Both the position numbers and the translations under genes were made by a program. Shown in pieces: positions 16,469-25,715 of a DNA stretch of 64,000 nt. The notes under the pieces are model-generated. The model was not told where the DNA came from and made no database searches. It saw only the letters and a program-made list of their open reading frames with translations. The stretch is from CAJXVY01 sp965660355 (GTDB lineage Bacteria > Actinomycetota > Actinomycetes > Actinomycetales > Microbacteriaceae). How positions within the stretch are numbered: position 1 is the stretch's first letter; every line of letters begins with the position of its first letter. The DNA lies in the NCBI GenBank assembly GCA_965660355.1, contig CBFHZN010000006.1:13279-77278 (forward strand), given 5' to 3'.

Positions 16469-18162
16469 TAGCTAACTCCTGCGCCTTCTTTCACGGCCTG
16501 TTTAGCCTCTGGTGAGGCGTATTCAGGGTGATTCATATCAAATGCTGGGGATTCTGAACGAATCCTTGGGATTGAGTGGAAGTTATGCCTTGGAATTGGG
16601 CTTTCTGTTGCCCACTCCAAACTGCGCCCGTAACCCCATGGGTCTTTCAACTCTGTCTTTACTCCCCTGCGGCTTGTGACCCAAACATTCCAGAAGAATG
16701 GGAGCATCGAAGCTGCCAAGATGATTGATCCGAAGGAAGAAAGAGTGTTCATCCAGGTGAAGCCATCCTCCGGCAGATAAGTTGCATACCTTCTAGGCAT
16801 TCCCATAACACCTAGCCAGTGCTGCACCAGGAACGTTGTGTGGAAGCCTACAAACAAAACCCAGAAGTGAATCTTTCCAAGGCGTTCGTTGAGCATCTTT
16901 CCAGTGAACTTCGGCCACCAGAAATAGAAACCTGCAAACATTGCAAACACCACTGTTCCGAATACCACATAGTGGAAGTGAGCAACCACGAAGTAGCTGT
17001 CAGACAGGTGGAAATCAAGTGCTGGGCTAGCAAGGATAACTCCTGTCAATCCTCCAAAGACAAATGTCACCAAAAAGCCAAGTGACCATAGCATTGGGGT
17101 CTCAAATGTAATCGACCCCCGCCACATAGTTCCTATCCAGTTAAATATCTTCACTCCCGTCGGCACCGCAATCAGCATTGTGGTGAAGGCGAAGAATGGC
17201 AACAAAACCTGTCCGGTTACATACATGTGGTGAGCCCAAACGGTCATTGACAAAGCAGCAATTGCGATGGTTGCGTAAACCAAAGTCTTGTAGCCAAAGA
17301 TCGGCTTGCGGCTAAAGACTGGGAAAATCTCAGAGACAATTCCGAAGAATGGAAGCGCGATGATGTAAACCTCTGGGTGTCCAAAGAACCAAAATAGGTG
17401 CTGCCACAAAAGCGCCCCACCGTTTTCTGGATCGAAGATGTGAGCACCGAAACGACGATCTGCACCAAGTGCAAACAGAGCAGCTGCGAGTGGAGGGAAA
17501 CACATGATTACCAAAATTGAGGTCACAAGTGTATTCCAACTGAAAATTGGCATTCTCCACATGGTCATTCCAGGAGCTCGCATTACCAAAACTGTTGTGA
17601 TGAAGTTCACGGCACCGAGGATTGTTCCAAATCCACCCATTGCCAGACCAAATACCCATAAGTCTCCACCGATGCCCGGCGAGAAGGTTGTATTTGATAG
17701 TGGAGCGTAAGCGAACCACCCGAAACTAGCTGCTCCCTGCGGGGTGAAAAAGCCAGCAACCGCTATCAATCCACCGAAGGTGAAAATCCAGTAGGACAGA
17801 GCATTCAACCTAGGAAAGGCAACATCCGGTGCACCAATCTGCACCGGCATAATCACGTTCGCAAACCCGGCGAACAAGGGTGTGGCAAAAAGCAGCAGCA
17901 TGATTGTGCCGTGCATGGTGAATAGCTGGTTGTATTGCTCTTTAGTTTGAACAATTTCCAATCCGGGCAATGCCAACTGAGCTCTAATGACCAAAGCCAT
18001 TAGGCCACCGATTAGGAACCATATAAAGGTTGTAATCAGGTACAGGTAACCAATTTTCTTGTGATCGGTGGTAGTAATCCAATCAACAATTACCTGACCC
18101 TTAGTTTGCTTCCGAGTGGTTTGCGTACCTGAGGCTGGGCGGGGTTCGGTTATCGTAGCCAT
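16468..18162 (-). CDS. ctaD: cytochrome c oxidase subunit I
   Basis: Catalytic haem-copper subunit, 564 aa, twelve membrane helices. The CuB and haem ligands are in WFFGHPEVYI (with the Tyr of the His-Tyr crosslink), VWAHHMYVTG and AHFHYVVFG. The low-spin haem His is in MHGTIMLLLF. The C-terminal cytoplasmic tail (about 60 residues) is the usual actinobacterial one (SLEWATESPIPRHNFHSIPRI). It lies 4 bp downstream of ctaC and overlaps ctaF by one base. An AGAGGAT ribosome-binding site precedes the ATG. Confidence 0.97.
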   Translation of the reverse strand: MATITEPRPASGTQTTRKQTKGQVIVDWITTTDHKKIGYLYLITTFIWFLIGGLMALVIRAQLALPGLEIVQTKEQYNQLFTMHGTIMLLLFATPLFAGFANVIMPVQIGAPDVAFPRLNALSYWIFTFGGLIAVAGFFTPQGAASFGWFAYAPLSNTTFSPGIGGDLWVFGLAMGGFGTILGAVNFITTVLVMRAPGMTMWRMPIFSWNTLVTSILVIMCFPPLAAALFALGADRRFGAHIFDPENGGALLWQHLFWFFGHPEVYIIALPFFGIVSEIFPVFSRKPIFGYKTLVYATIAIAALSMTVWAHHMYVTGQVLLPFFAFTTMLIAVPTGVKIFNWIGTMWRGSITFETPMLWSLGFLVTFVFGGLTGVILASPALDFHLSDSYFVVAHFHYVVFGTVVFAMFAGFYFWWPKFTGKMLNERLGKIHFWVLFVGFHTTFLVQHWLGVMGMPRRYATYLPEDGFTWMNTLSSFGSIILAASMLPFFWNVWVTSRRGVKTELKDPWGYGRSLEWATESPIPRHNFHSIPRIRSESPAFDMNHPEYASPEAKQAVKEGAGVS

Positions 18163-18166
18163 TGCT

Positions 18167-19021
18167 CTATCCTCTTATCTCTGGGTTGTCACCAGGTAGA
18201 TTCTGGTTTCTGTCTAAATCAATTCCTAATTTTCCGGTTTGACCTTTTGCTGCCAAGGCAGCCATTTGCGCTTCATATTCAGCTTGCGATACAACCTCAA
18301 CATTGAAAAGCATCATTGAGTGGAACTCTCCGCAAAGCTCCGCGCATTTACCAACATAAGATCCCTCTTTTTCGGGAATCACGTACATGTGGTTCCATCG
18401 ACCGGGGAACATGTCCTTTTTGTATAAAAACTCAACTACCCAGAATGAGTGAATTACATCTCTCGCTGTTAGGTCAATTTGAACTTTTTGGCCAACTGGC
18501 AAATAAAGCGTGGGCAGGTCATCGAAATTACCAGTCTCAGTGGTTCCGTCATACTGAGCCTGAATGCCAGTCTCGTAGACATTCGAATCTACATAGTTGA
18601 AATCCCAACTCCATTGCTTTCCAATTGCCTCGATGGTTACATCTGGCTCGTCAAATTCTGCCTCAATTGCAGCCATGTCCCTTGCCGTGAATGCGAAGAA
18701 GCCCACGACCAAAATAAGCGGCACAACTGTAAATAGGGTTTCTAGCGGCATGTTGTAACGAAGTTGCTGGGGCATTGCGGTTTCGCCCTTGCGGCGCCTG
18801 TAGACAATTATTGCCCAGGCCATCAGTCCCCATGCAATAGCACCAACGATTAGCAGAACTATCCAGCTAGTTGTCCACAAACCGGTAATTCGATCGGTTT
18901 GGTTAGTAATTCCAGGCTCGCCAGGAAGCCAGCCACGCTGCGCCTCGGCGCTACAGCCAGTGAGCAGCAATGCTAAAGCGCTGGCAGATGCCACCGCAGT
19001 TATCAGGCGTCGATTTAGCAA
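18167..19021 (-). CDS. ctaC: cytochrome c oxidase subunit II (lipoprotein)
   Basis: CuA-bearing subunit that accepts electrons from QcrC. 284 aa: lipoprotein signal with lipobox LTGC (Cys at about residue 23), two membrane helices, then a cupredoxin domain with the CuA ligands in GKCAELCGEFHSMM and the earlier VIHSFWVVEF His. The start is TTG with an AAGGGCG ribosome-binding site. First gene of ctaC-ctaD-ctaF; a TAGAAT -10 box lies upstream, just before the erpA terminator. Confidence 0.95.
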   Translation of the reverse strand: MLNRRLITAVASASALALLLTGCSAEAQRGWLPGEPGITNQTDRITGLWTTSWIVLLIVGAIAWGLMAWAIIVYRRRKGETAMPQQLRYNMPLETLFTVVPLILVVGFFAFTARDMAAIEAEFDEPDVTIEAIGKQWSWDFNYVDSNVYETGIQAQYDGTTETGNFDDLPTLYLPVGQKVQIDLTARDVIHSFWVVEFLYKKDMFPGRWNHMYVIPEKEGSYVGKCAELCGEFHSMMLFNVEVVSQAEYEAQMAALAAKGQTGKLGIDLDRNQNLPGDNPEIRG

Positions 19022-19054
19022 AATCGCCCTTTCCGTTTGACAGACTTGGTCATA

Positions 19055-19060
19055 ATTCTA
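19055..19060 (-). promoter_or_regulatory. candidate -10 box for ctaC-ctaD-ctaF
   Basis: TAGAAT on the minus strand about 34 bases before the ctaC TTG, between the erpA terminator and the ctaC ribosome-binding site. The -35 region would overlap the terminator hairpin and is not recognisable. Position and sequence are suggestive only. Confidence 0.35.
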
Positions 19061-19065
19061 AAACA

Positions 19066-19100
19066 AAAACCCCCTTCACGTTGACCGTAAAGGGGGTTTT
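19066..19100 (-). terminator. Rho-independent terminator after erpA
   Basis: Stem AAAACCCCCTT (19066-19076) with AAGGGGGTTTT (19090-19100), 13-base loop. On the minus strand it follows the erpA stop by about 10 bases and ends in a T-rich run, so it separates erpA from the ctaC promoter. Confidence 0.9.
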
Positions 19101-19110
19101 CAGACTTCTT

Positions 19111-19455
19111 TTAGCTAAATGAGTCACCGCATGCGCAAGAATCACTGGCGTTGGGATTATCAATAGTGAATCCTTGCTTTTGGATGGTGTCTTCAAAGTC
19201 GATTGTTGCCCCGTCCAGATATGGAACGCTCATAGGGTCAACAATTACCTCTACTCCGCCAAATTCAGCCACTGCGTCATCTTCGGTGATTCGCTCATCG
19301 AAGAACAGCTGATAAATCAAACCTGAGCATCCTCCAGGTTCAACCGCAATTCTGAGCCTCAGGTCATCTCTTCCTTCGGCTTCCAGTAAGGCTTTCACCT
19401 TTGCTGCAGCCACATCACTGAGTTTCGCACCGTGAGTTGCAATTGCTTGAGACAT
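19111..19455 (-). CDS. erpA: iron-sulfur cluster insertion protein ErpA (A-type carrier)
   Basis: A-type carrier of the HesB/IscA family handing Fe-S clusters to apoproteins. 114 aa with the three conserved cysteines in VEPGGCSGLIYQ and the C-terminal SDSCACGDSF. I start at the ATG at 19455, which has an AGGAGG site 4 bases upstream; the open frame extends 33 bp further without support. It is 22 bp downstream of the M20 peptidase stop and ends in a strong terminator. Its placement beside ctaC is common in actinobacteria. Confidence 0.94.
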   Translation of the reverse strand: MSQAIATHGAKLSDVAAAKVKALLEAEGRDDLRLRIAVEPGGCSGLIYQLFFDERITEDDAVAEFGGVEVIVDPMSVPYLDGATIDFEDTIQKQGFTIDNPNASDSCACGDSFS

Positions 19456-19477
19456 TGAACCTCCTAAATCCATAGCC

Positions 19478-20869
19478 CTATTCTGCATGAATTCTATTCG
19501 CTTGTAAAAGCATTAACCCGTGAGTTTGAATTGTCTTCCTGAAAGTTGGCAAATGTTGAGACTCGTTTGGCGAGTGCGCTCTCGCATCTGGGTCCTCAAC
19601 ACCTGTGACTAACACCTCGGCCTCTGGAAACTGCTTCCCGAATTCGGCAATAAATGGAATCGACCCGCCGACTCCCATTTCCACCGCTTGGCGCTGATAA
19701 GCCGCCTGCATGGCGTCTTTAGCAAGATTTGTAGCCCAAGATTCTCTAGCGAGATAAGGGCTTCCGATCTCAGTTTCAAAGAATTCGATTTTTGATCCAA
19801 ACGGGGCATTTTCCAATATGTGATTTTTGATTGCTTGCAGGGCAGAGATTGGATCATCGTTGGGTGCTATCCGGGCGCTGATTTTGCATCTACTACTGGC
19901 CTGCAGAGTGTTAGAGCTCTCTGAAACCCTTGGATTGTCAATCCCGATAACAGTAATGGACGGCTGATACCAACTCCTGTCAACCAAACCACCTTTTCCT
20001 GTCAGCTCAACCCCATCCAAGACCCCAGACTGTGAACGGATGAAATCTTCAGGAACATCAATATTGGATGCTGCCATGGATTTCAATCCATTGACTGCCA
20101 CCGAACCATCATCGTTATGAAGTGTTGCCAGCAATTTGGTCAATGCCATCATTGAATCAGGAACCACTCCCCCAAAAACTCCTGAGTGCAAGGGGTGGTC
20201 AAGCGTTGCGACAGAGAATTCCAGGCTCACCAGTCCACGCAGGGAAGAGGTCAGAGCAGGGGTGTCCAGTTCAAAATTTCCACTATCTGCAACAACAATT
20301 ACATCCGCAGACAATTTTTCTCTGTTGGCTTCCAAAAAAGAAACAAAATTGGGAGAACCAATTTCCTCTTCGCCTTCAATAAAAACAGTTACGCCAACAT
20401 TAATCTCTTCATTGCTGTCTCTCAGCATCTCGCAGGCTGCGAGGTGAGTTATGACGCCCGCCTTGTCATCGCTCGCTCCCCTGCCAAAAAGCCTGTCCTC
20501 AATCACGGTTGGCTGAAACGGTTCTGTCTTCCACTGTTCCAAATCTCCAGCTGGCTGAATATCGTGATGAGCGTATAAAAGCACCTGCGGATAACCAGGT
20601 TTTGCTTGTCGTCTTGCGATAATCGCGGGTGTACCATCAGGGGCTGATTGGATGATTTCTACAGTTTCAAAAATTCCCGTGGAGTAAAACAGATTTCTGA
20701 TTGTCTCGGCAGATTCATTCAGAGGAGATGGGTCAACTCCGGGCCAGGCAAGCGAGCGAATTTTCACCAATTGCATCAATTGATTTAGCTTTGAATCAAA
20801 GTTACTGTCTGTCCAAGCGATGACTGATTCGATGAGATGCGGGCTCAGGCTCTGATAATTGAAACTCAT
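19478..20869 (-). CDS. M20-family metallopeptidase (dipeptidase)
   Basis: Cytoplasmic zinc dipeptidase of 463 aa, M20 family. Metal and catalytic motifs: LLYAHHDIQPAGD (first His and catalytic Asp), GRGASDDKAG (bridging Asp), EGEEEIGSPNF (catalytic Glu pair), VVADSGN (Asp) and the final His in ARAHSPNESQ. The dimerisation/lid domain lies between (about residues 200-320). The ATG at 20869 is preceded at six bases by TAGATT, suggesting leaderless translation. It sits upstream of erpA, a neighbourhood shared with other Microbacteriaceae; the substrate cannot be read from sequence. Confidence 0.9.
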   Translation of the reverse strand: MSFNYQSLSPHLIESVIAWTDSNFDSKLNQLMQLVKIRSLAWPGVDPSPLNESAETIRNLFYSTGIFETVEIIQSAPDGTPAIIARRQAKPGYPQVLLYAHHDIQPAGDLEQWKTEPFQPTVIEDRLFGRGASDDKAGVITHLAACEMLRDSNEEINVGVTVFIEGEEEIGSPNFVSFLEANREKLSADVIVVADSGNFELDTPALTSSLRGLVSLEFSVATLDHPLHSGVFGGVVPDSMMALTKLLATLHNDDGSVAVNGLKSMAASNIDVPEDFIRSQSGVLDGVELTGKGGLVDRSWYQPSITVIGIDNPRVSESSNTLQASSRCKISARIAPNDDPISALQAIKNHILENAPFGSKIEFFETEIGSPYLARESWATNLAKDAMQAAYQRQAVEMGVGGSIPFIAEFGKQFPEAEVLVTGVEDPDARAHSPNESQHLPTFRKTIQTHGLMLLQANRIHAE

Positions 20870-20881
20870 AAGAGTAATCTA
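20870..20881 (-). promoter_or_regulatory. probable -10 element of a leaderless M20 peptidase transcript
   Basis: Minus-strand TAGATT (20881-20876) with a six-base spacer to the ATG at 20869. On the plus strand the same bases include TAATCT (20875-20880), a candidate -10 for the divergent DUF3043 gene, so the two promoters would overlap. Confidence 0.45.
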
Positions 20882-20903
20882 GTTGCAGTTAGCGAGGATT
20901 ATT

Positions 20904-21437
20904 TTGGAAGAAAAAGAGAATGCCGCAGGTAAGGGAAGGCCCACGCCATCCCGTAAAGAACAAGAAAAACTGAGAAAAAAACCTCTGGTTGGCGATAAAA
21001 GCAAAGAGGCGAAGCGAATCGAAAAAGAGAGGGTCAGAGAACAGCGTGCCAAAATCCGGGAGGGGATGATGAGCGGGGATGAACGCTACCTCACCAGCAG
21101 AGACCGAGGCCCTCAGAGAAAACTTGTTAGAGACCTCGTTGACACTCGATTCACAACTGGAGAGTTGGTTTTACCAGCTTTGGTGGTTGTGGTCTTGGTC
21201 ACCTTTGTCGACTCAGTGGAAGTTCAGTTCTACGCTTTGGTTGCCATGTGGGTGCTGTTTTTAGCTGTTGCGTTTGATGCGTTCATGCATGGAATACGAG
21301 TAAAAAGGCGACTAGTTGAAAGATTTGGTGCGGACAAGGTCGAAAAGGGTGTTCGCTGGTATGCGGCCATGCGCTCGATACAGATGCGATCACTACGAAT
21401 ACCAAAACCTCAGGTTAAACGAGGAGAGAAAATCTAG
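20904..21437 (+). CDS. DUF3043 family membrane protein
   Basis: Actinobacterial protein of unknown function, about 177 aa. It matches the DUF3043 layout: a basic N-terminus with GKGRPTPSRKEQEKLRKKPLVGD, the segment MMSGDERYLTSRDRGPQR, RDLVDTRFTTGELVLPA entering two membrane helices (about residues 95-135), and a basic end (RWYAAMRSIQMRSLRIPKPQ). I prefer the TTG at 20904, which follows a GAGG site and places the family-conserved region near the N-terminus; a TTG at 20883 is the alternative. It directly abuts the aldo/keto reductase start and probably shares its mRNA. Confidence 0.85.
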   Translation: MEEKENAAGKGRPTPSRKEQEKLRKKPLVGDKSKEAKRIEKERVREQRAKIREGMMSGDERYLTSRDRGPQRKLVRDLVDTRFTTGELVLPALVVVVLVTFVDSVEVQFYALVAMWVLFLAVAFDAFMHGIRVKRRLVERFGADKVEKGVRWYAAMRSIQMRSLRIPKPQVKRGEKI

Positions 21438-22439
21438 ATGCAATACAGCTATCTCGGCAACAGCGGCTTCAAGGTTTCAAGACTGATTTATGGAAACTGG
21501 CTAACCCACGCCAGTCAGGTCGCTAACGAAGAGGCGATTAGAACTGTTCACGCAAGCCTTGATGGAGGCATCACCACATTCGACACCGCCGATGTTTATG
21601 CAAACCAAGCTGCCGAAGAGGTATTAGGCGATGCGCTCAGCGGACAACGCAGAGAAGGTCTAGAGATACTAACCAAGGTCTACTGGCCCGTGAGTGCGAG
21701 AATGCCAAATGATCACGGTTTATCCAGAAAACACATCATGGAATCCATAAACGGGTCACTGAGGCGCCTGAGAACCGATTACGTTGATTTGTATCAAGCT
21801 CATCGCTATGACTACGAAACCCCTCTTGAAGAAACCATGCAGGCTTTTGCCGACATAGTTCGATCGGGTAAGGCCTTATACATTGGTGTTAGCGAATGGA
21901 CGGCAGAGCAGATTGAGGCTGGTGCAAAACTCGCAGGGCAAATGAATTTCCAACTAATCAGCTCCCAGCCGCAGTATTCGATGCTGTGGCGAGTGATTGA
22001 AAAAAAGGTGATTCCAGCAAGTCAAAAGCACGGCCTCAGTCAAATCGTTTGGTCACCAATGGCTGGAGGGGTTCTGAGCGGCAAATACCTACCTGGTGTT
22101 TCACCAGCCGAGGGCACACGAGCAAGTGATCCAGAAACGGCACGCTTTATGGAGAAGTTCATGACTGATGTAACCCTCACAAGAGTTCAAAAACTAAAGT
22201 CTTTGGCTGAGGAAATGGGTATAACCATGCCTCAATTCGCTCTCGCCTGGACGCTACAGAATGAAAATGTGTCTTCAGCTATTGTCGGCGCCAGAACCCC
22301 TGAACAAATAAAGTCCAACCTCGGTGCCGATGAAATCGAAATTCCAGCAGATGTGATGAAAAAAATCGATGAGATATTGGGAGATTCGATAGTCAATGAT
22401 CCATCGCTGACCAACTCTCCGCCGGAGAGATTGGTCTAA
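21438..22439 (+). CDS. aldo/keto reductase (AKR6-like, potassium-channel beta-subunit type)
   Basis: NADPH-dependent aldo/keto reductase of 333 aa. The catalytic tetrad is visible as Asp in TTFDTADVYANQ (with its Tyr), Lys in EILTKVYWP and the HR pair in LYQAHRYD. Cofactor-binding segments are ISSQPQYSMLWR, VWSPMAGGVLSGKY and AIVGARTPEQIKSN. The style resembles the AKR6 group (Kv-beta and YghZ). It starts right after the DUF3043 stop with an AGGAGAG site. The stop shares the tetramer CTAA with the pyrD stop on the other strand. Confidence 0.92.
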   Translation: MQYSYLGNSGFKVSRLIYGNWLTHASQVANEEAIRTVHASLDGGITTFDTADVYANQAAEEVLGDALSGQRREGLEILTKVYWPVSARMPNDHGLSRKHIMESINGSLRRLRTDYVDLYQAHRYDYETPLEETMQAFADIVRSGKALYIGVSEWTAEQIEAGAKLAGQMNFQLISSQPQYSMLWRVIEKKVIPASQKHGLSQIVWSPMAGGVLSGKYLPGVSPAEGTRASDPETARFMEKFMTDVTLTRVQKLKSLAEEMGITMPQFALAWTLQNENVSSAIVGARTPEQIKSNLGADEIEIPADVMKKIDEILGDSIVNDPSLTNSPPERLV

Positions 22440-23425
22440 TAATTTCTTTGAATGCGCTTGGGCCAAAAAGGCCCACCGTAAACAAAACCAGTGTAAACCT
22501 GAACCAAATCTGCCCCCAGGTGGAGTCTTTTCTGTATTTCTTCGCTGGTTTCAATTCCCCCGACTGAGATAATCGTTTTTTCTTCCAGTCTCTCTCTAAG
22601 CAAGCTGATTAGACCCCTTGCCCTTGATGCTAGAACCGGACCAGAAAGCCCACCTGCCTGGTTCAGTTCAGAAGGCTTAGCACTGACCCCGGAGCGAGAA
22701 ATTGTTGTGTTGGCTGCAATAACCCCAGCCAAATCATGCTCGAGAACCAAATCGGCAATCCTGAGGACGTCCACGTCTGCTAAATCGGGGGCAATTTTCA
22801 CCAACAGCGGTGTCGAACCAATCTCCTGCTTGACCGCTCGAATAATGCCATCCAAAGCTTCTGTTTCTTGAAGCTCTCTCAGACCAGGGGTGTTTGGGCT
22901 AGAGACGTTTATGACGAAGTAATCCCCTAATCCGGCAAGCTCCCTTGCACTAAAAGCGTAATCTTCCGATGCCCTTTCCAGCTCAGTGATTTTTGACTTT
23001 CCAATGTTGATGCCAATCACCGGAAGATCGGCATTTGATTCACGAAGTTTTCTCAATCTTTTTGCCAGAGCCTTAGCACCTCGGTTATTAAATCCCATGC
23101 GATTAATCAGCGCCCTGTCTTTCACTAACCTGAACATTCTTGGTTTTGGGTTTCCCGGCTGAGCCAGAGCAGTCACGGTTCCCACCTCAACGTGACCAAA
23201 TCCCAACGCGTAAAGCTCTTTTATCAGCTCTCCGTTTTTATCAAATCCAGCCGCCATTCCCAGTGGGCCCTTGAAATCTAGCCCCATTGCAGAGACATTG
23301 TTTAGCTTCGCGGGTTTAACCAACCCCAGCCTGAATAAAATCTTGATGGCCAAAACCCCAAGGGAGTGGGCGAATTCAGGATTCAGCCTTTTTAGAAATG
23401 CACCAAATAGGAATTTATAAATCAC
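22436..23425 (-). CDS. pyrD: dihydroorotate dehydrogenase (quinone), class 2
   Basis: FMN enzyme oxidising dihydroorotate to orotate in pyrimidine synthesis, feeding electrons to quinone. 329 aa with the class 2 N-terminal membrane-associating helices (about residues 1-35), MAAGFDKNGE, FGHVEVGTVTA, NRMGFNNRGA, the catalytic Ser in VINVSSPNTPGLRELQ, and the phosphate-binding IISVGGIETSEE. The GTG start overlaps the nrdR stop by 4 bp. The last residues, YKGGPFWPKRI-like in the family, read YGGPFWPKRIQRNY. Confidence 0.95.
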   Translation of the reverse strand: MIYKFLFGAFLKRLNPEFAHSLGVLAIKILFRLGLVKPAKLNNVSAMGLDFKGPLGMAAGFDKNGELIKELYALGFGHVEVGTVTALAQPGNPKPRMFRLVKDRALINRMGFNNRGAKALAKRLRKLRESNADLPVIGINIGKSKITELERASEDYAFSARELAGLGDYFVINVSSPNTPGLRELQETEALDGIIRAVKQEIGSTPLLVKIAPDLADVDVLRIADLVLEHDLAGVIAANTTISRSGVSAKPSELNQAGGLSGPVLASRARGLISLLRERLEEKTIISVGGIETSEEIQKRLHLGADLVQVYTGFVYGGPFWPKRIQRNY

Positions 23426-23865
23426 TGTTCCCTCAGATCATCAATTGCTTTCTCAAAATCTTCCAGTGTGTCCCAAGCTTGATAAACACTTGCAAACCTC
23501 ATGTAGGCAACCTGATCTAGTTGCCTTAGTGGTTCTAAAATAGCCAAACCAATCTCATGGGCTTCAATGTTTGCAGAGCCAGATTGCCTTAGGTTTTCCT
23601 CAACAGTTTGCGCAAGTTTTGCCAAATCTCCATCTGTAACAGGTCTTCCCTGACAGGCTTTTCGAACTCCTGAAACAATCTTGTCTCTGCTAAATGGCTC
23701 GACAACTCCAGAGCGCTTTGTGACCATCAGGCTAGCGGTCTCAATTGTAGTAAAGCGCTTGCCGCACTCGGGGCATTGACGACGTCTTCTGATGCTACTT
23801 CCGTCATCACTTGTTCTGGAATCTGTTACCTTCGAATCCTCGTGCCTGCAAAAAGGGCAGTGCAT
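23422..23865 (-). CDS. nrdR: transcriptional repressor NrdR
   Basis: Nucleotide-sensing repressor of ribonucleotide reductase genes, 147 aa. N-terminal zinc ribbon (CPFCRHEDSKVTDSR and CPECGKRF) followed by an ATP-cone domain (residues about 48-138; VTKRSGVVEPFSRDKI, ending in YMRFASVYQAWDTLEDF). It abuts hisD and overlaps pyrD by 4 bp, in the run hisD-nrdR-pyrD. I saw no obvious tandem NrdR boxes in this window, and no nrd genes. Confidence 0.96.
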   Translation of the reverse strand: MHCPFCRHEDSKVTDSRTSDDGSSIRRRRQCPECGKRFTTIETASLMVTKRSGVVEPFSRDKIVSGVRKACQGRPVTDGDLAKLAQTVEENLRQSGSANIEAHEIGLAILEPLRQLDQVAYMRFASVYQAWDTLEDFEKAIDDLREQ

Positions 23866-25161
23866 TTAGTCATCCCTCCTTGCGCTAATCGCCTCGCCGT
23901 GAGCTGGCAAACCCTCTGCGTTGCTAAAGCTGAGTAATTTTTGTTCTAAGTCCAGTAAATCACCCTTTGAATAATCAATTACTTGCTGGGCTCTTAGAAA
24001 ACTAAGAACCCCCAACCCTGAACTGTGTCTCCCTTGCCCACCAGTTGGCAACACGTGATTTGAACCAGCCATGTAATCTCCGAGACTCACAGGTGAATAC
24101 GGACCTATAAACAAAGCTCCCGCGTTGGTTATTTGGTTAGCAAATCTCTCATTATCCGCAAGTTGCAAGCTCAAGTGCTCAGCGGCGTACTCATTGGCGG
24201 CGGTAATCATCGATTGCTCTGATTCAACAACCAAAATCAACGACTGCGGACCGGTCAAACTTGTGCCCGCGCGCTCGGAGTTTTTGGTCAAAATCAGAGT
24301 TCTCTCAAGTTCTTGATTTACTTTTTCAGCCAAAATCAAGGAATTAGTTACCAATACACAAGCAGCGTTTTCATCATGCTCTGCCTGACTTAGAAGATCT
24401 GCAGCAACGTGCGATGGATTAGCTGTCTCATCAGCCAAAATCATTATTTCTGTTGGTCCAGCCTCGCTGTCTATGCCAATCATCCCCCTCAGAGACCTTT
24501 TGGCAGCCGCCAGATAAATGTTTCCGGGACCGGTGAACATTCTGAAGGGCTGCATATGAAGAGACTCAATTCCAAGTGCCGCTGCCGCCACAGCACCAAC
24601 TCCTCCAATCGAATAGACCTCTTCAATCCCCAAAAGCTTTGCCGATGCCAAAACCTGTTTGGCGGGCAACCCATTTTCTTGGGCTGGTGAGAATAAGCCA
24701 ATTCTTTTTACGCCGGCGACTTGAGCGGGCACAGCGTTCATAATCACACTCGATGGGTAAACCGCTTTTCCTCCCGGAGCATAGATTGCCACTGAGTCAA
24801 CTGGTGAGTATCGCTGGGTGACTTTTGAGCTAGATCCAAAGTCGGTGCTCACCTGCTTGGGCATGGAATCTTCACTACTGGCACGAAGCCTGCTAATCGA
24901 TTCCTTCATGGCATCCAATAAGGTTTTATCGATGCCTTCAAGAGCTTCTTCCAGCTGATTTTGTGAAACTTTTAGAACTGGGTTTTTCACCCCGTCAAAT
25001 TGCTCAACCTGCCTTTGAATGGCACTTTCGCCGTGCTCCGAAACCTCTTCAATCAGCGTGTTTACGGTGTCCATGACCGATTCAATTGTCTGTTCTGCAC
25101 GAATTAGAATCCGATTCACATCCGCAGGTTTTAGCTGTTCGCTGATTTCTACGATTCGCAA
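23866..25161 (-). CDS. hisD: histidinol dehydrogenase
   Basis: Last step of histidine synthesis, oxidising histidinol to histidine via two NAD-dependent rounds. 431 aa, standard length. Signatures: YAPGGKAVYPSSVIMNAVPAQVAGV, GPGNIYLAAAKR, the zinc-binding QAEHDENA segment, and AGALFIGPYSPVSLGDYMAGSNHVLPT. The TTG start has an AAGG site. hisD is followed here by nrdR rather than the usual his genes, a known actinobacterial variation. Confidence 0.96.
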   Translation of the reverse strand: MRIVEISEQLKPADVNRILIRAEQTIESVMDTVNTLIEEVSEHGESAIQRQVEQFDGVKNPVLKVSQNQLEEALEGIDKTLLDAMKESISRLRASSEDSMPKQVSTDFGSSSKVTQRYSPVDSVAIYAPGGKAVYPSSVIMNAVPAQVAGVKRIGLFSPAQENGLPAKQVLASAKLLGIEEVYSIGGVGAVAAAALGIESLHMQPFRMFTGPGNIYLAAAKRSLRGMIGIDSEAGPTEIMILADETANPSHVAADLLSQAEHDENAACVLVTNSLILAEKVNQELERTLILTKNSERAGTSLTGPQSLILVVESEQSMITAANEYAAEHLSLQLADNERFANQITNAGALFIGPYSPVSLGDYMAGSNHVLPTGGQGRHSSGLGVLSFLRAQQVIDYSKGDLLDLEQKLLSFSNAEGLPAHGEAISARRDD

Positions 25162-25198
25162 TCTTTACCTTTCTTGCATTTCGCCGTTTCCAATCCCT

Positions 25199-25211
25199 TA
25201 ACCTTATACGG
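25199..25211 (+). promoter_or_regulatory. probable -10 element of a leaderless flavin reductase transcript
   Basis: TAACCT (25199-25204) followed by seven bases and the ATG at 25212, with no Shine-Dalgarno sequence. TATACG inside the spacer is a weaker alternative. It lies in the 50-bp gap divergent from hisD. Confidence 0.35.
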
Positions 25212-25715
25212 ATGACAAACGATAACTTGCTCGGAGCAGATGCCCTCAAGGCGGCCTTCAGAAGACACGCCTCAGGAATTTCCATAATCACTGGAGCTGA
25301 TGAGGGTCGACCGTTTGGTTTCACTGCATCCAGTGCCACAAGTCTGGGCTCCAACCCTCCACTTGTTTCTCTGAATATTGCCCAGGGTTCATCCAGTTAT
25401 CCGCTGATGAACAAGGGAAGACTGCTTGGTTTGCATGTTTTGGGATCAGATAATTTAGAACTCGCGCAACAGATGGCTGGACCCAAAGAATCAAGATTTG
25501 AAAGTAGCTATTCAGTCATGGATGAAGGTGTTCCAGTTTTTGATTCAGTTAGCGCTGTTTTGTTTATTCGCATTCGAGAGGTTATCGACATCGAAAAAAA
25601 CGCGGTGGTGGTGTGTGATGTGGTTTCAGGAGTAGAAATGCATGAACAATCGCCAATAACCTATTTCAATCGCGGGTATCACGAAATTGGAAATCGTTTA
25701 GCTGATAACTACTAA
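25212..25715 (+). CDS. flavin reductase-like FMN-binding domain protein
   Basis: A 167-aa protein of the flavin reductase (HpaC-like) split-barrel family, which supplies reduced flavin or acts as a flavoprotein oxidoreductase. Typical features are the start FRRHASGISIITGADEGRPFGFTASS, then SLGSNPPLVSLNIAQGSS and the closing PITYFNRGYHEIG. No partner monooxygenase gene is nearby, so the substrate is open. It is divergent from hisD; its stop shares the tetramer CTAA with the dnaE stop. Confidence 0.87.
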   Translation: MTNDNLLGADALKAAFRRHASGISIITGADEGRPFGFTASSATSLGSNPPLVSLNIAQGSSSYPLMNKGRLLGLHVLGSDNLELAQQMAGPKESRFESSYSVMDEGVPVFDSVSAVLFIRIREVIDIEKNAVVVCDVVSGVEMHEQSPITYFNRGYHEIGNRLADNY